A DNA stretch of 64,000 nt from Pseudomonas lijiangensis (GTDB taxonomy: Bacteria > Pseudomonadota > Gammaproteobacteria > Pseudomonadales > Pseudomonadaceae), in NCBI RefSeq assembly GCF_018968705.1, contig NZ_CP076668.1, positions 2,243,001-2,307,000 of the forward strand. Reading direction: 5' to 3'. Each line of letters begins with the position of its first letter. The first letter of the stretch is position 1. A model generated the notes under the pieces. The model was given only the letters and a program-made list of their open reading frames with translations. It searched no databases and had not been told where the DNA came from. The position numbers and the translations under genes were made by a program. Shown piece by piece: positions 27,025-35,629 of the stretch.

Positions 27025-27726
27025 TCACATGACCCCGCTCAATACGCTGTTTTCTTTGCTGCGCGGTACGGCGGTCGGACGTTGCACTTGAAATGCATGG
27101 ACCTGGGACAGGTTGAGGAACTCGACCGCAAACTTATCCAGATCGGCAACCAGCAGTTTCACCCGGCGCATGAAGAAGTTGTAAGCAAGTACGGCGGGAA
27201 CCGCGACGGCGATACCCACGCCGGTGGCAATCAGTGCTTCACCGATAGGGCCGGCGACGACCGCGATACTCGCGGACTTGGCCGTGCTGATTGCGCTCAG
27301 CGCATGGATGATGCCAAACACAGTGCCGAACAAGCCGATAAAAGGTGCGGTGCTGCCAATGCTAGCCAACCAACCCAGGCCACTTTCCATTGCTCGTCGT
27401 TCATCGACGATCAGCTGATGCAGATTACGCTCCAGCAAGTCTTGGCGATTCCAGGGGTGGCCCAGCTCCGTAATGCCTTGTCGGGTGGTCAGCACTTGCG
27501 CGCCAGTTGCCCCCAGTCGCGCTGCGGCACTTCCGTTCTGCGCCACGTCTAGAGCCGCTTCAAGGCTTTCTGCGGTTTTGAAAGCATTTATGTATTCTCG
27601 ACTCTTGCGACTTTGTCGCCACTGGTTCAGGCCTTTGAGCAGGAGCAGTGCCCACGTGACGATAGAAAAAAATAACAGGATTCCCAGAGACACCTGAGCG
27701 ATGAGCGTTGCGTAGGCGTTATTCAT
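27025..27726 (-). CDS. exbB: ExbB/TolQ-type protein
   Basis: A 233-aa ExbB-family proton channel subunit from ATG 27726 (MNNAYATLIAQVSLG). It has three hydrophobic segments including GSTAPFIGLFGTVFGIIHAL and AGPIGEALIATGVGIAVAVPAV, the family signatures. The frame is open 31 codons further upstream into the end of tonB, but GAGG before 27726 and the family length favour this start. It lies 8 bp downstream of tonB. Confidence 0.9.
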   Translation of the reverse strand: MNNAYATLIAQVSLGILLFFSIVTWALLLLKGLNQWRQSRKSREYINAFKTAESLEAALDVAQNGSAAARLGATGAQVLTTRQGITELGHPWNRQDLLERNLHQLIVDERRAMESGLGWLASIGSTAPFIGLFGTVFGIIHALSAISTAKSASIAVVAGPIGEALIATGVGIAVAVPAVLAYNFFMRRVKLLVADLDKFAVEFLNLSQVHAFQVQRPTAVPRSKENSVLSGVM

Positions 27727-27734
27727 AAGTAACC

Positions 27735-28586
27735 TCAGTTTGAGAGTTTGAAGGAGAGAGGAACGTTGACCCAGCCATCCGTGGCGACTTCTCCACGCTT
27801 GGCGGGCATAAATGTCCACTGGTTGACGGCTTTGATAGCGGCCTGGTCCAGGCTGTCGAATCCGCTCGAAGTGAATACCTGAACCTCCTCCGGGCGACCG
27901 TCCGCCCGGACGTGTACCCTCAGCACCACCACGCCTTGCTGGCGTAAGCGGGCAGCAACGGGCGGATACGTCGGTGGCGGGTTGTTCAGGTAACCCGCGC
28001 GTCCGTAGGGGCCCACCAGCGCCGGTTCAGTGGCGGAGGCGGGAGGCTTGCCCGGGACCGTCTGTGGTGGTTGCGCCGACTCTTTAACGGGTTGCTCGGT
28101 CGGTTGTGCGGGGGACGGCGTTTTGTTCGCTATCGCGATTTTTTTCGGTGCTTGCGTGGGTGCCGGTTTAGGTTTTGGTTTTTGAGGTGCAGGCGTTTCA
28201 ACGGGCTTTGGACTCTGGGGGGCAGGGGTAGCTGCCGCAGGTTCTGTTGGCGCGGATGAGCTCATTGGGGGCGCGACGGGAGGTGCTACCCATTGCATCA
28301 CCACGGGCGCGGGTGGTGGGGTGGTTGGAATGTCGGCGGGGCTTTGTATCATGAGCCAAGCCACCAACCCGTGGACACCGATCGCCAGAAACAGACACAA
28401 CAGAGTGTCCCTGCCCAGGTGTCCAGGCATGGAAATCGCGGGCAGTTTGATTGAACAGCCTGTGGCCCGAACGGCAATCGCGTTAGGCATCAGAGGCTCT
28501 AGATAATAATCCGGGCTTGGGCGCCGACGTACGCTAAACGATGACATGGACAGGCTCGCTGTAAAGGCTTGGGTAGACGCTGTCAA
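27735..28586 (-). CDS. tonB: TonB protein with Pro/Lys-rich spacer
   Basis: A 283-aa TonB protein. A transmembrane helix lies near residues 61-81 (LLCLFLAIGVHGLVAWLMI), a Pro/Lys/Ala-rich spacer spans about 85-190 (TPAPQKPKPKPAPTQ), and a canonical C-terminal domain follows (PPTYPPVAARLRQQGVVVLRVHVRADG ... WTFMPAKRG). The ATG at 28586 overlaps the stop of the phosphoesterase gene by 4 bp; an internal ATG at 28490 would give a more usual N-terminus. It serves the receptor at 24.3-26.6 kb. Confidence 0.9.
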   Translation of the reverse strand: MTASTQAFTASLSMSSFSVRRRPSPDYYLEPLMPNAIAVRATGCSIKLPAISMPGHLGRDTLLCLFLAIGVHGLVAWLMIQSPADIPTTPPPAPVVMQWVAPPVAPPMSSSAPTEPAAATPAPQSPKPVETPAPQKPKPKPAPTQAPKKIAIANKTPSPAQPTEQPVKESAQPPQTVPGKPPASATEPALVGPYGRAGYLNNPPPTYPPVAARLRQQGVVVLRVHVRADGRPEEVQVFTSSGFDSLDQAAIKAVNQWTFMPAKRGEVATDGWVNVPLSFKLSN

Positions 28587-29395
28587 AGCGTTACAGGACG
28601 CTGGCCGATGGCGAACTTGTCGTCAAAAGCCAACATATCGTTAAAGGTACAAAAGCGAGGGCTCTCCAACGTCAGAACACTTAATGTTTTCTTCAGATAA
28701 GCCCTGCAACTTTGTTGAACGAGCTCGTAGTCTTGGATTTGTTGAGCGTTCATCCACTTCACGAGATAGCCCAGCGTGATGTGAAATCCATAATCATCAT
28801 GATGGGGTGAGCGAATCCCCAGGCAGTTGGCTAACCGATCTCGCACATCATTAAGTTTTTGAGTCTCGTGGCTATTGGCAGGGACCAACCGCACTGTTGC
28901 ACCGCTGTCCTTGTAAACATTGAAGTCATCGATGTGCATCTGTATCTGGAAATTCTCTTCAATAAAGAAATTCTTCAACCGCGCAGTGAAATATTGTGTG
29001 CAGGCTTGGATGGGCGCATTGCTGGGGACTTCACTTGGCCAGAACGGTGCCTTGCGTTTTTCGTCAATAACACCTTCAAAGACAGTCATGTGATAGCTGG
29101 AAGGCGGCAGCAGGCTCAAGCATTGACTGAACTCGTAATTGGCCAAGGTATTCCTGACGACGGTGAGCGCCTCGTTCAGAGGTGTGCGCAACGGTATCTG
29201 ACTGATAATGGTGTTGCCGGCGAACGGTCGCGCTGTACCGTCTTCATAGAATTTACGATTAACGTCGTAAGGTTTTTCGCTGTCGTCCTCGGTGGGGAGA
29301 GGAAGGGTAGACGCCGGCGAAGAGGCAAACGCGACGCTGGCTGTCATGACGCATGATTGCAGCAAGAAGGCGCGGCGCGTGTTGACGTTCATCAT
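28583..29395 (-). CDS. Tat-exported 2H-phosphoesterase-like protein (DUF1868)
   Basis: About 270 aa. The N-terminus has a twin-arginine motif (NTRRAFLLQS) followed by a hydrophobic stretch and an Ala-rich cleavage site, so it is probably exported folded through Tat. The mature part has two H-x-T motifs about 100 residues apart, YHMTVFEG and YGFHITLGYL, which define the 2H phosphoesterase fold (cyclic or 2'-5' phosphodiesters, RNA ligase-type substrates). DUF1868 proteins have this pattern. It is the first gene of the TonB-ExbBD-receptor operon, with a 20-bp perfect palindrome 55 bp upstream. It likely cuts a phosphodiester in the periplasm. The start at 29395 has GGAA 8 nt upstream; ATG 29413 is an alternative. 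Confidence 0.75.
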   Translation of the reverse strand: MMNVNTRRAFLLQSCVMTASVAFASSPASTLPLPTEDDSEKPYDVNRKFYEDGTARPFAGNTIISQIPLRTPLNEALTVVRNTLANYEFSQCLSLLPPSSYHMTVFEGVIDEKRKAPFWPSEVPSNAPIQACTQYFTARLKNFFIEENFQIQMHIDDFNVYKDSGATVRLVPANSHETQKLNDVRDRLANCLGIRSPHHDDYGFHITLGYLVKWMNAQQIQDYELVQQSCRAYLKKTLSVLTLESPRFCTFNDMLAFDDKFAIGQRPVTL

Positions 29396-29449
29396 GAGAT
29401 TAATTCCATTCATGCTGGGTTGCCAGAGCTTGAAAATCAGTGATCGTGG

Positions 29450-29469
29450 AAATTAGAACGTTCTAATTT
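29450..29469. promoter_or_regulatory. Palindromic operator for LacI-family repressor
   Basis: AAATTAGAACGTTCTAATTT is a perfect 20-bp palindrome with the central CG step typical of LacI/GalR-family operators. It lies 55 bp upstream of the first gene of the operon, well placed to block its promoter. The LacI-family protein at the operon's 3' end is the natural ligand. Confidence 0.7.
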
Positions 29470-29587
29470 TCAGCCAACCTAGCGCGTTTTTATGACGAAG
29501 AAATGACATTCATGACGATTTGAGCGGGACTTTTGAACCTTCGCGGACTGAGTCCTGGTTCTGGCAGGTCCAAGCGGCAATCCGGTA

Positions 29588-29935
29588 TCAGTTCAATGCA
29601 GGCGTCCCACACACGACGTCTTGCATCTGATCCATTTTGAAACTCAGCAGTAATGAGCGAAGTTCTGCAGGACGCTCGGGCTTGGGCAGAATCGGGATAT
29701 CCGGATCGTTGAGGGATTGTTGTACGTATTGCAACTCATGGCCGGTAATCACAATTGAGGGTATCCGACGGCCTTGCAGTTCGCGCAGATAGCAATACTG
29801 TCGGCACCGGTCGCGGCGCGATCAAGATCAAAGTCGGTGACGACAAGGTCGTAATCAACCCGAGTCTTGGGAATTGCTGAAGCTGTCTGCACATCGCAGC
29901 CCAATTTTCGCAGCAGCACTCACGCCGATCCTTGT
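29588..29935 (-). pseudogene. Response-regulator receiver domain relic
   Basis: On the minus strand the translation gives VLLRKLGCDVQTASA, DYDLVVTDFDLDR (phospho-acceptor Asp region), then after a frameshift at about 29790-29800 YLRELQGRRIPSIVITGHEL and DIPILPKPERPAELRSLL. These are the beta3, beta4 and Lys regions of a CheY-like receiver. The stop is at 29588-29590. The N-terminal start and any output or kinase domain are missing. It is likely the end of a hybrid sensor kinase or a lone regulator, now dead. Confidence 0.7.
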
Positions 29936-30265
29936 ATAGAACCGTACGATGGTTGCTCCACGTTCAGCGGCCGGTCCATTGGTGCTCGTACAATCTGCTC
30001 GTGAACTTTGAAAAATCATGGTTCCCTGCGTATCGCAAAGGCATGGGCATTCAACGAGACAAAACAGGATCAGTAAAATATAGTCATAATTAATACATCT
30101 ATCGTGTATTAGTATCCTCACCATTTGAAACGAACCCGCGTGGCGACTCTAGGTTCGTACTCTTTCGATGGTGAGCTGATTCCATGTCAACCATGATATT
30201 GCCCCGCCGCCTACCGCCGCATGAGCGCTGCCTTTGGCCTGAGCCGCCTGCTGCCATGCTTCCTG

Positions 30266-30400
30266 CTAAGCCATCGTCGCTGTTTGTAACGCACCACAGC
30301 GGCGTCCCAATTCAGGTGGCAATTGCCCACCAAGCACCAGAGCCTGGGGGTCGAACAGACCTGCCAAGTCATTGACCAGGCTCTCATGCCTTTCATCCAT
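30266..30400 (-). pseudogene. C-terminal relic of a ROK-family protein
   Basis: The minus strand encodes SLVNDLAGLFDPQALVLGGQ up to a TAG at 30266-30268. This is the conserved end region of ROK repressors and sugar kinases (N-x-x-x-P-x-x-(V/I)-x-x-GG). The fragment overlaps the first codons of the ABC binding-protein gene on the other strand. It may be the remains of a divergent NagC/XylR-type regulator of that transporter. Confidence 0.55.
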
Positions 30401-31702
30401 AAAATATTACCCATGCTGGCGCTGCTGTCACTTGCCACCCATACCCTGGCTGCATCAGCAGAGTTCTGGTATAGCCACGGCGGCGCGCCGGGTAGCGCCA
30501 TCGTCGACCTGTGCAAAAGCTTCAATGCCAAACGTGATGAAGGTGATCGCCTCCACTGCATCCGTCAAGGAACCTACGAGCAGACCCTGCAGAAAACCGT
30601 GGCGGCTTATCGGGCCGGCTTAGGCCCAACGCTGGTGGAGATTTACGACGTCGCCACACCCGACATGTTGCTCGGTGGCGCCACCAAGGCTGTCGAGACC
30701 GTCATGGCTGATCACCAGAGGGCCTATTCCAGCGACACTTTCCTGCCCGCATTGCGACGCTATTACGCGGACAGTCACGGCGTTCTGGCGGCCCAGCCGT
30801 TCGCCGTCTCGACTGCCGTCCTTTACACCCATCGAAACGCTTTGGCCGCCGCAGGTATCAACGAGCCGCCCGCCACTTGGGAGGCGTTTGCGACTGCATT
30901 GCGTGGGTTGAAGAACAGCGGCCATACCTGCCCCCTCGCTACTGATTTTGCACCCTGGATCTGGCTGGAACAGACCAGTGCGGCACAAGGCACGGATGTT
31001 GCTCTGCGTATTGACGTGGCTGATCGTTACCAGTTCGACAAAGGCACGCACTTGCGCCTAATGAATGAACTTGCGCAATGGACCGCTCAAGGACTGGTTC
31101 GCTACGAGGATTCGACCCGCAGCGGTCAGCAGACGCTGGCATTCGCCAGCGATGAGTGCGCGATGCTGCTGGACTCGACCGGGGCATGGAATGTCATGCA
31201 CGGTTCGCTCGAATCCGACATCGACGTCACACCGCTGCCGATCTACGCCAACTCCATTCGCAAGGCCAATGTCCCCGGTGGCTCTTCGCTGTGGGTGATG
31301 CGTGGGCATTCAGAGCAAGAGTATCGGTTAATTTCCGAATTCCTGACGTTCTTGCTGCTACCGGAAAACCAACGGGTGTTTAGCGCAAGGACCGGCTACC
31401 TGCCGGTCACTCAGGCAACAGCTGCGACATTACTATCCAGTGAACAGAAGCCGTCAGCGGTGACGGCAGGTTTGACTGCGCTCAATGAAGCAGAAAAGCC
31501 ACCTTCCACGCCCTTGCGGTCTGGCTTCATCACACAGATGCGCCTGATCTGGTCGCAAGAGATGGAAAACGCACTGGCAGGCCGACAAAGCGTTGATAGC
31601 GCGCTGCGCCAGTCAACACTGCGCGCCAACGAACTGCTGAGCCTGTTTCAACAAATGCACCAGGCTCAGGCCAACGACCCGACTCACGAGGCTACGCCAT
31701 GA
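30386..31702 (+). CDS. UgpB-like ABC transporter substrate-binding protein
   Basis: A 438-aa periplasmic binding protein of the sugar/sn-glycerol-3-phosphate cluster. The signal peptide is LPMLALLSLATHTLAASA. The mature start EFWYSHGGAPGSAIVDLCKSFNAK parallels UgpB, and later the family blocks GSSLWVMRGHSEQEYRLISEFLTFLL and FSARTGYLPVTQAT appear. There is no good ribosome binding site before ATG 30386 (an ATG at 30413 is an alternative), and the upstream DNA is a ROK relic, so the native promoter may be lost. It overlaps the next gene by 4 bp. The ligand is probably a glycerophosphodiester or phosphorylated sugar, judged from the Ugp resemblance and the adjacent GDPD relic. Confidence 0.85.
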   Translation: MPFIHKILPMLALLSLATHTLAASAEFWYSHGGAPGSAIVDLCKSFNAKRDEGDRLHCIRQGTYEQTLQKTVAAYRAGLGPTLVEIYDVATPDMLLGGATKAVETVMADHQRAYSSDTFLPALRRYYADSHGVLAAQPFAVSTAVLYTHRNALAAAGINEPPATWEAFATALRGLKNSGHTCPLATDFAPWIWLEQTSAAQGTDVALRIDVADRYQFDKGTHLRLMNELAQWTAQGLVRYEDSTRSGQQTLAFASDECAMLLDSTGAWNVMHGSLESDIDVTPLPIYANSIRKANVPGGSSLWVMRGHSEQEYRLISEFLTFLLLPENQRVFSARTGYLPVTQATAATLLSSEQKPSAVTAGLTALNEAEKPPSTPLRSGFITQMRLIWSQEMENALAGRQSVDSALRQSTLRANELLSLFQQMHQAQANDPTHEATP

Positions 31703-32592
31703 AATCCGGCGCGCATTTTCCACAACCGCGTCTGGCGCTGCTGTTTGCCCTGCCGCAACTGTTGGCGCTCGGGCTGTTTTTTTATTGGCCTGCAGTCAAG
31801 GCACTCTGGTGGTCGTTTCATCTGGTACCGCCCTTCGGAGGTGAGAATATTTTTGTCGGCTTGAGCAATTACTGGCGCGTTTTGAAAGACCCCGGCGTCC
31901 TCGCATCGCTGGGCTCGACGGTGGTCTTCAGTCTCTCGAGCGTGGTGCTTTCGATTCTCATTGCGCTGGTGTTGGCCTTATGCCTGGAGCTGAAATTGCG
32001 CGGCACCGCTATTTTTCGCAATCTACTGATCTGGCCATACGCGGTATCGGGCGCCACCATCGGTATCGTCTTTCATGTGTTGGCCAATCCGGTGATGGGT
32101 ATTTTTGGTTGGCTCAACGCCATTGCACCGGATACCTGGGAACCCTATGCCAACCCGGTGCAGAGCATGCTGTTGTTGATCGTGGCCTATGCATGGTGCC
32201 TGGTACCGTTCAATTTTGTGATGCTGGTCGCGAGCCTGAAATCGGTGCCGGACGACTACCTCGCCGCCGCAGCGCTGGACGGTGCCAGCCCATTGCGGCG
32301 CATGCTCGATATCCAGTTGCCCCTTATTGCGCCGTATCTATTGTTCGTGTTCGTTATCGACCTGCTGGAAAGCCTGTCCAACAGTTTCGCACTGGTGCAT
32401 ACCCTGACCCAGGGTGGGCCGGGCGATACCACCAACGTGCTGGCCTACAAAATTTATACCGACGGTTTCATGGGGCTGGACCTGGCAGGCTCATCCACAC
32501 TTTCGGTCCTCATGCTGCTGGCGTTCGTAGTGTTGAGCGTTGCCCAGTTCAAGCTCATGTCTCATCTGAAGCGCCGCGGGGCCAAAGCATGA
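31699..32592 (+). CDS. UgpA-like ABC permease
   Basis: A 297-aa inner-membrane permease with six predicted membrane segments and the EAA-type loop YLAAAALDGASPLRRMLDIQLPLIAPY that docks on the ATPase. It overlaps the binding-protein gene (ATGA) upstream and the second permease downstream, so the four ABC genes are translationally coupled. It belongs to the carbohydrate-uptake permease type 1 (MalF/UgpA). Confidence 0.88.
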   Translation: MKSGAHFPQPRLALLFALPQLLALGLFFYWPAVKALWWSFHLVPPFGGENIFVGLSNYWRVLKDPGVLASLGSTVVFSLSSVVLSILIALVLALCLELKLRGTAIFRNLLIWPYAVSGATIGIVFHVLANPVMGIFGWLNAIAPDTWEPYANPVQSMLLLIVAYAWCLVPFNFVMLVASLKSVPDDYLAAAALDGASPLRRMLDIQLPLIAPYLLFVFVIDLLESLSNSFALVHTLTQGGPGDTTNVLAYKIYTDGFMGLDLAGSSTLSVLMLLAFVVLSVAQFKLMSHLKRRGAKA

Positions 32593-33482
32593 TCGAGCAC
32601 AACCGACTGCTCAACGCAGGCGCCTACCTGTTACTGACTCTGGGCCTGGTGTTCGCATTGGGGCCTTTGTATATGGCCGTTTGCTCAGCAACGGTCAGCA
32701 ATTCGCAGCTGTTCACTCAAGGTCTGGCAGTGGTCCCCGGGGACCAACTGCTGGTGAATCTGCAGCAAGTGACAGCGCGCCTGGACTTGCTGCGTTTGCT
32801 GGGCAACAGCCTGCTGGTCGCGACATTGGTGGTGATCGGCAAGCTGACGCTGTCGGCGTTGACCGCTTTTGCGGTCGTGTATTTTCGCAGCCGTTATACC
32901 TCAGTGATTTTCTTCGCTGTTTTAGGTGCGTTATTGCTGCCGCTGGAAGTGCGCATCATCCCGACCTACGCCGTGGCCAGCGATCTTCTCGGCCCTTTTC
33001 GCAGCGTACTGCAATGGCTGGGAATCCAGTGGTTGCCGATACCGACGATCAACTTGCTGGACAGCTACCCCGGCCTTGCCCTGCCACTTATTGCCTCCGC
33101 GACCGGTACGTTTCTGTTCCGACAGTTTTACCAGACACTGCCTGCAGAACTGGCCGAAGCTGCACGAATGGATGGCGCCGGGCCGTGGCGATTCTTTGTG
33201 GATATTTTGTTGCCTCTGTCGAAGACTAACTTTGCGGCACTTGGCACTCTGGTGTTCATCGGGGCCTGGAAAGACTATCTGTGGCCATTGGTTGCGACCA
33301 ATCGTGAGGATATGCGCACGCTGGTGCTGGGCGTCGCCAGCTTCCTGCCGACGGATGCCACTCAAATCCCCGAATGGAACCTGCTGATGGCCGCTGCCGT
33401 GGTCAGCATGCTGCCCCCTATCCTCGTCATTGCTTTCATGCAGCGATGGTTCGTCAAGGGCCTGATTGGAGTCGGTAAATGA
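32589..33482 (+). CDS. UgpE-like ABC permease
   Basis: A 297-aa permease of the MalG/UgpE type. ATG 32589 (MIEHNRLLNAGAYLLLTLG) overlaps the previous stop by 4 bp; the reading frame is open far upstream but that part is out of frame with ugpA and has no start signal. The EAA loop reads ELAEAARMDGAGPWRFFVDILLPLSK. It pairs with the preceding permease. Confidence 0.88.
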   Translation: MIEHNRLLNAGAYLLLTLGLVFALGPLYMAVCSATVSNSQLFTQGLAVVPGDQLLVNLQQVTARLDLLRLLGNSLLVATLVVIGKLTLSALTAFAVVYFRSRYTSVIFFAVLGALLLPLEVRIIPTYAVASDLLGPFRSVLQWLGIQWLPIPTINLLDSYPGLALPLIASATGTFLFRQFYQTLPAELAEAARMDGAGPWRFFVDILLPLSKTNFAALGTLVFIGAWKDYLWPLVATNREDMRTLVLGVASFLPTDATQIPEWNLLMAAAVVSMLPPILVIAFMQRWFVKGLIGVGK

Positions 33483-34585
33483 CCGCGCTCACCCCTATTG
33501 CATGCGCTCCGGATATCGCCCTCAAAGGTCTGCACAAAGCCTATGGTGCCGAGCCTGTTTTTCAAGGGCTCGACCTGTCCTTCAAGGCCGGCGAATTGAG
33601 CGTCATTCTCGGCCCGTCCGGCTGCGGCAAGTCCACCTTGCTGCGTTTGGTTGCGGGCCTGGAAAGTGTTAACCAGGGCCAAGTTGTTATGGGAGGCCTT
33701 GACGTTACCCGGCTGCCGCCCAAGGAGCGCCGCTGCGCCATGGTGTTCCAGAATTACGCGCTCTATCCACACATGAGCGTGTCCGAAAACATAGGCTATG
33801 CGCTCAAGCTGGGGGGCGTCTCACGCAAGGAACGAGAACAGCGCATTCAAGCCTGTGCTATCTCGCTGGGGCTGGAGGGCCTGCTACAACGCAAGCCCGC
33901 TGAACTCTCGGGGGGCCAACGCCAGCGAGTGGCAATCGGGCGTGCGCTGATTCGCAAGCCGCCAGTGCTGCTGTTCGATGAGCCTCTGTGCAATCTGGAC
34001 AGCGCATTGCGTCATGAGATGCGTCTGTTAATCCGGCATCTGCATCAGCAGACCGGTGCCACGATCTTGTACGTCACCCACGATCAGACCGAAGCCATGA
34101 CGCTCGCTGACCAAGTGATGATTCTCAACAAAGGCAGCGTCGAACAGGTGGGTACGCCTGCCGAGATCTACGATCAACCGTCCAGCACATTTGTCGCCGG
34201 TTTCATCGGTACCCCTCCCATGAATCTGCTGCCCGTACACTGCCTGGAGGACAACTCCCTGATACTCGCGGACGGCCAACGCCTGCCTTTCAAGCTCGGC
34301 GTTGCCACCAGTCATGTGGGCAAATGGTTGATAGGGCTGCGGCCTGAAGCCTTCACTCTGGGTCAGCAAGGTGTCACGGCAACTGTGGAGTCCTCGGAAA
34401 GTCCGGGCAGCCATAGCCTGCTGTATTGCCAACTCGCGGGAACCCGCTGCGTTGTAAGTCTAGCCGGACGCCAGCACCTGATACCTGGTACCCAGATTCA
34501 ACTGGCAATCAACGCCACCCCGTTGTTGTTCGATATCCAGAGTGGTCAACGTCAGTTCGTCTCTTTTTCTCAACCCGCCAAGTGA
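33479..34585 (+). CDS. UgpC/MalK-like ABC ATPase
   Basis: A 368-aa ATPase with Walker A GPSGCGKST, Q-loop region FQNYALYPHMSV, signature LSGGQRQR, Walker B VLLFDEPL and switch His in LYVTHDQTEA. The C-terminal TOBE-type domain (about 240-368) is typical of the MalK/UgpC group and can carry regulatory contacts. It follows the permeases with a 4-bp overlap and precedes a decayed phosphodiesterase gene, the same order as ugpBAECQ. Confidence 0.9.
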   Translation: MTALTPIACAPDIALKGLHKAYGAEPVFQGLDLSFKAGELSVILGPSGCGKSTLLRLVAGLESVNQGQVVMGGLDVTRLPPKERRCAMVFQNYALYPHMSVSENIGYALKLGGVSRKEREQRIQACAISLGLEGLLQRKPAELSGGQRQRVAIGRALIRKPPVLLFDEPLCNLDSALRHEMRLLIRHLHQQTGATILYVTHDQTEAMTLADQVMILNKGSVEQVGTPAEIYDQPSSTFVAGFIGTPPMNLLPVHCLEDNSLILADGQRLPFKLGVATSHVGKWLIGLRPEAFTLGQQGVTATVESSESPGSHSLLYCQLAGTRCVVSLAGRQHLIPGTQIQLAINATPLLFDIQSGQRQFVSFSQPAK

Positions 34586-34591
34586 CCGTCT

Positions 34592-35110
34592 ATGCCCATA
34601 CAATCTCGCTTCGTCCGCTCGCCGCTGATCGTTCACCGCGGCGCCAAGGCCTATGTGCAGGAAAACACTCTTTTAACCCTCGAAACAGCTGCTGAATGCG
34701 GCGTCCAGTAGGTTTAAATAGATGTGAAACTGACTTGCGACGCGCAGCCATTGTCATTTATGACGACCTGCTGGACCAAACTAGCAACGGAAGCAGCGCT
34801 GTGGTCCTGCGTGATCTGGATGTCATTCGCACACTCGACGCGGGCAGTTGGCTCGCACCTGAATTCGCAGTTCTGCAGATCCCGACTTTCGAGGAGATCG
34901 TGGCCTGCGCCTTGCGCCTGAACCTGGGGCTACAGGTCGAACTCAAGCCCACCATTGGCGACGACATCGAGACAGCGGGAGTCGTCATGCCAATCCTCAA
35001 GCGACTATGGCCAGCCGATAACCACAAGCTGTTTGTATCCAGCTTTTCAGTGGGTTCACTCACCGCCGCACGCCGGTTACGGACCTACGTACCATTGGCC
35101 ATTGCCTCAG
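34592..35110 (+). pseudogene. Glycerophosphodiester phosphodiesterase (UgpQ-like), frameshifted and truncated
   Basis: The ORF opens 6 bp after the ATPase stop with RSPLIVHRGAKAYVQENTLLT, the HRGa...PENT catalytic start of GDPD enzymes, but stops at TAG 34709-34711. Homology continues in other frames: IDVKLTCDAQP (about 34718-34755), then VIYDDLLDQTSNGSS and LDAGSWLAPEFAVLQIPTFEEIV, then LQVELKP and FVSSFSVGSLTAARR. At least two frame changes and a stop are needed, and the last 30 or so residues are missing after about 35110. In the ugp operon this enzyme cleaves the imported diester in the cytoplasm. Here that step is lost or done elsewhere. Confidence 0.8.
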
Positions 35111-35260
35111 TAGTCGCACCTGTGTTAATAGGTGCTGTTGGTAGCAGCAATACTCTGAAGAAGACATGAAGTTTAAAAAAGGTCGTTCTTGGCTCATGTT
35201 CAATCTAAAAATCTAAATAGAACATGAAGCAAAAAACTAAGCTTGAAAAGTCGATGTCAG

Positions 35261-35629
35261 CTAAAGCATAGTTTGTCGGCTGTTGTGCCAATATAGATAG
35301 GCGAGCCCCACGGGAGCGATGAAGATTGCGAAGGACCAGCACATCGACATCGTTATCACTTTTGCTGCCAGCATAAATGCCGCATTTACAAAAAATATAT
35401 TCCCGCCCATTATAAATCCAACCACGCGTTCGTAGAGAAAGCGCGAATAGGGGTAAAGCAACGTATTGAAAAAAAGCAAGGCAATCATACCAGGATTGGC
35501 TGACATTCCTTTAGTTGAGCTCGACAGTACCCAAAGGATTCCCGCGGTAATCAGCGCCCCAAATATGAGCTGCCGAGTATAGTAACTAGGGGTAAGGCCA
35601 CCAAATGTTTTAGAGAAGAAAGATTGCAT
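35261..35629 (-). CDS. Small integral membrane protein, four predicted helices
   Basis: A 122-aa hydrophobic protein from ATG 35629, with AGAGGATT 5 nt upstream. Predicted helices are near residues 18-35, 45-62, 70-90 and 96-115; Tyr/Arg-rich PYSRFLYERVVGF lies between the second and third. I do not recognise a family with confidence. It is the last gene of a three-gene set (LprI-like, 46-aa ORF, this gene) whose reading frames overlap. Colicin or lysozyme-inhibitor style immunity proteins are often small membrane proteins of this kind, but that is only an analogy. Confidence 0.65.
   Translation of the reverse strand: MQSFFSKTFGGLTPSYYTRQLIFGALITAGILWVLSSSTKGMSANPGMIALLFFNTLLYPYSRFLYERVVGFIMGGNIFFVNAAFMLAAKVITMSMCWSFAIFIAPVGLAYLYWHNSRQTML

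Noticed and set aside
32926..33387. Extra frames within the UgpE-like permease gene
   Set aside because: Shadows of the permease; the coupled start at 32589 explains the region.
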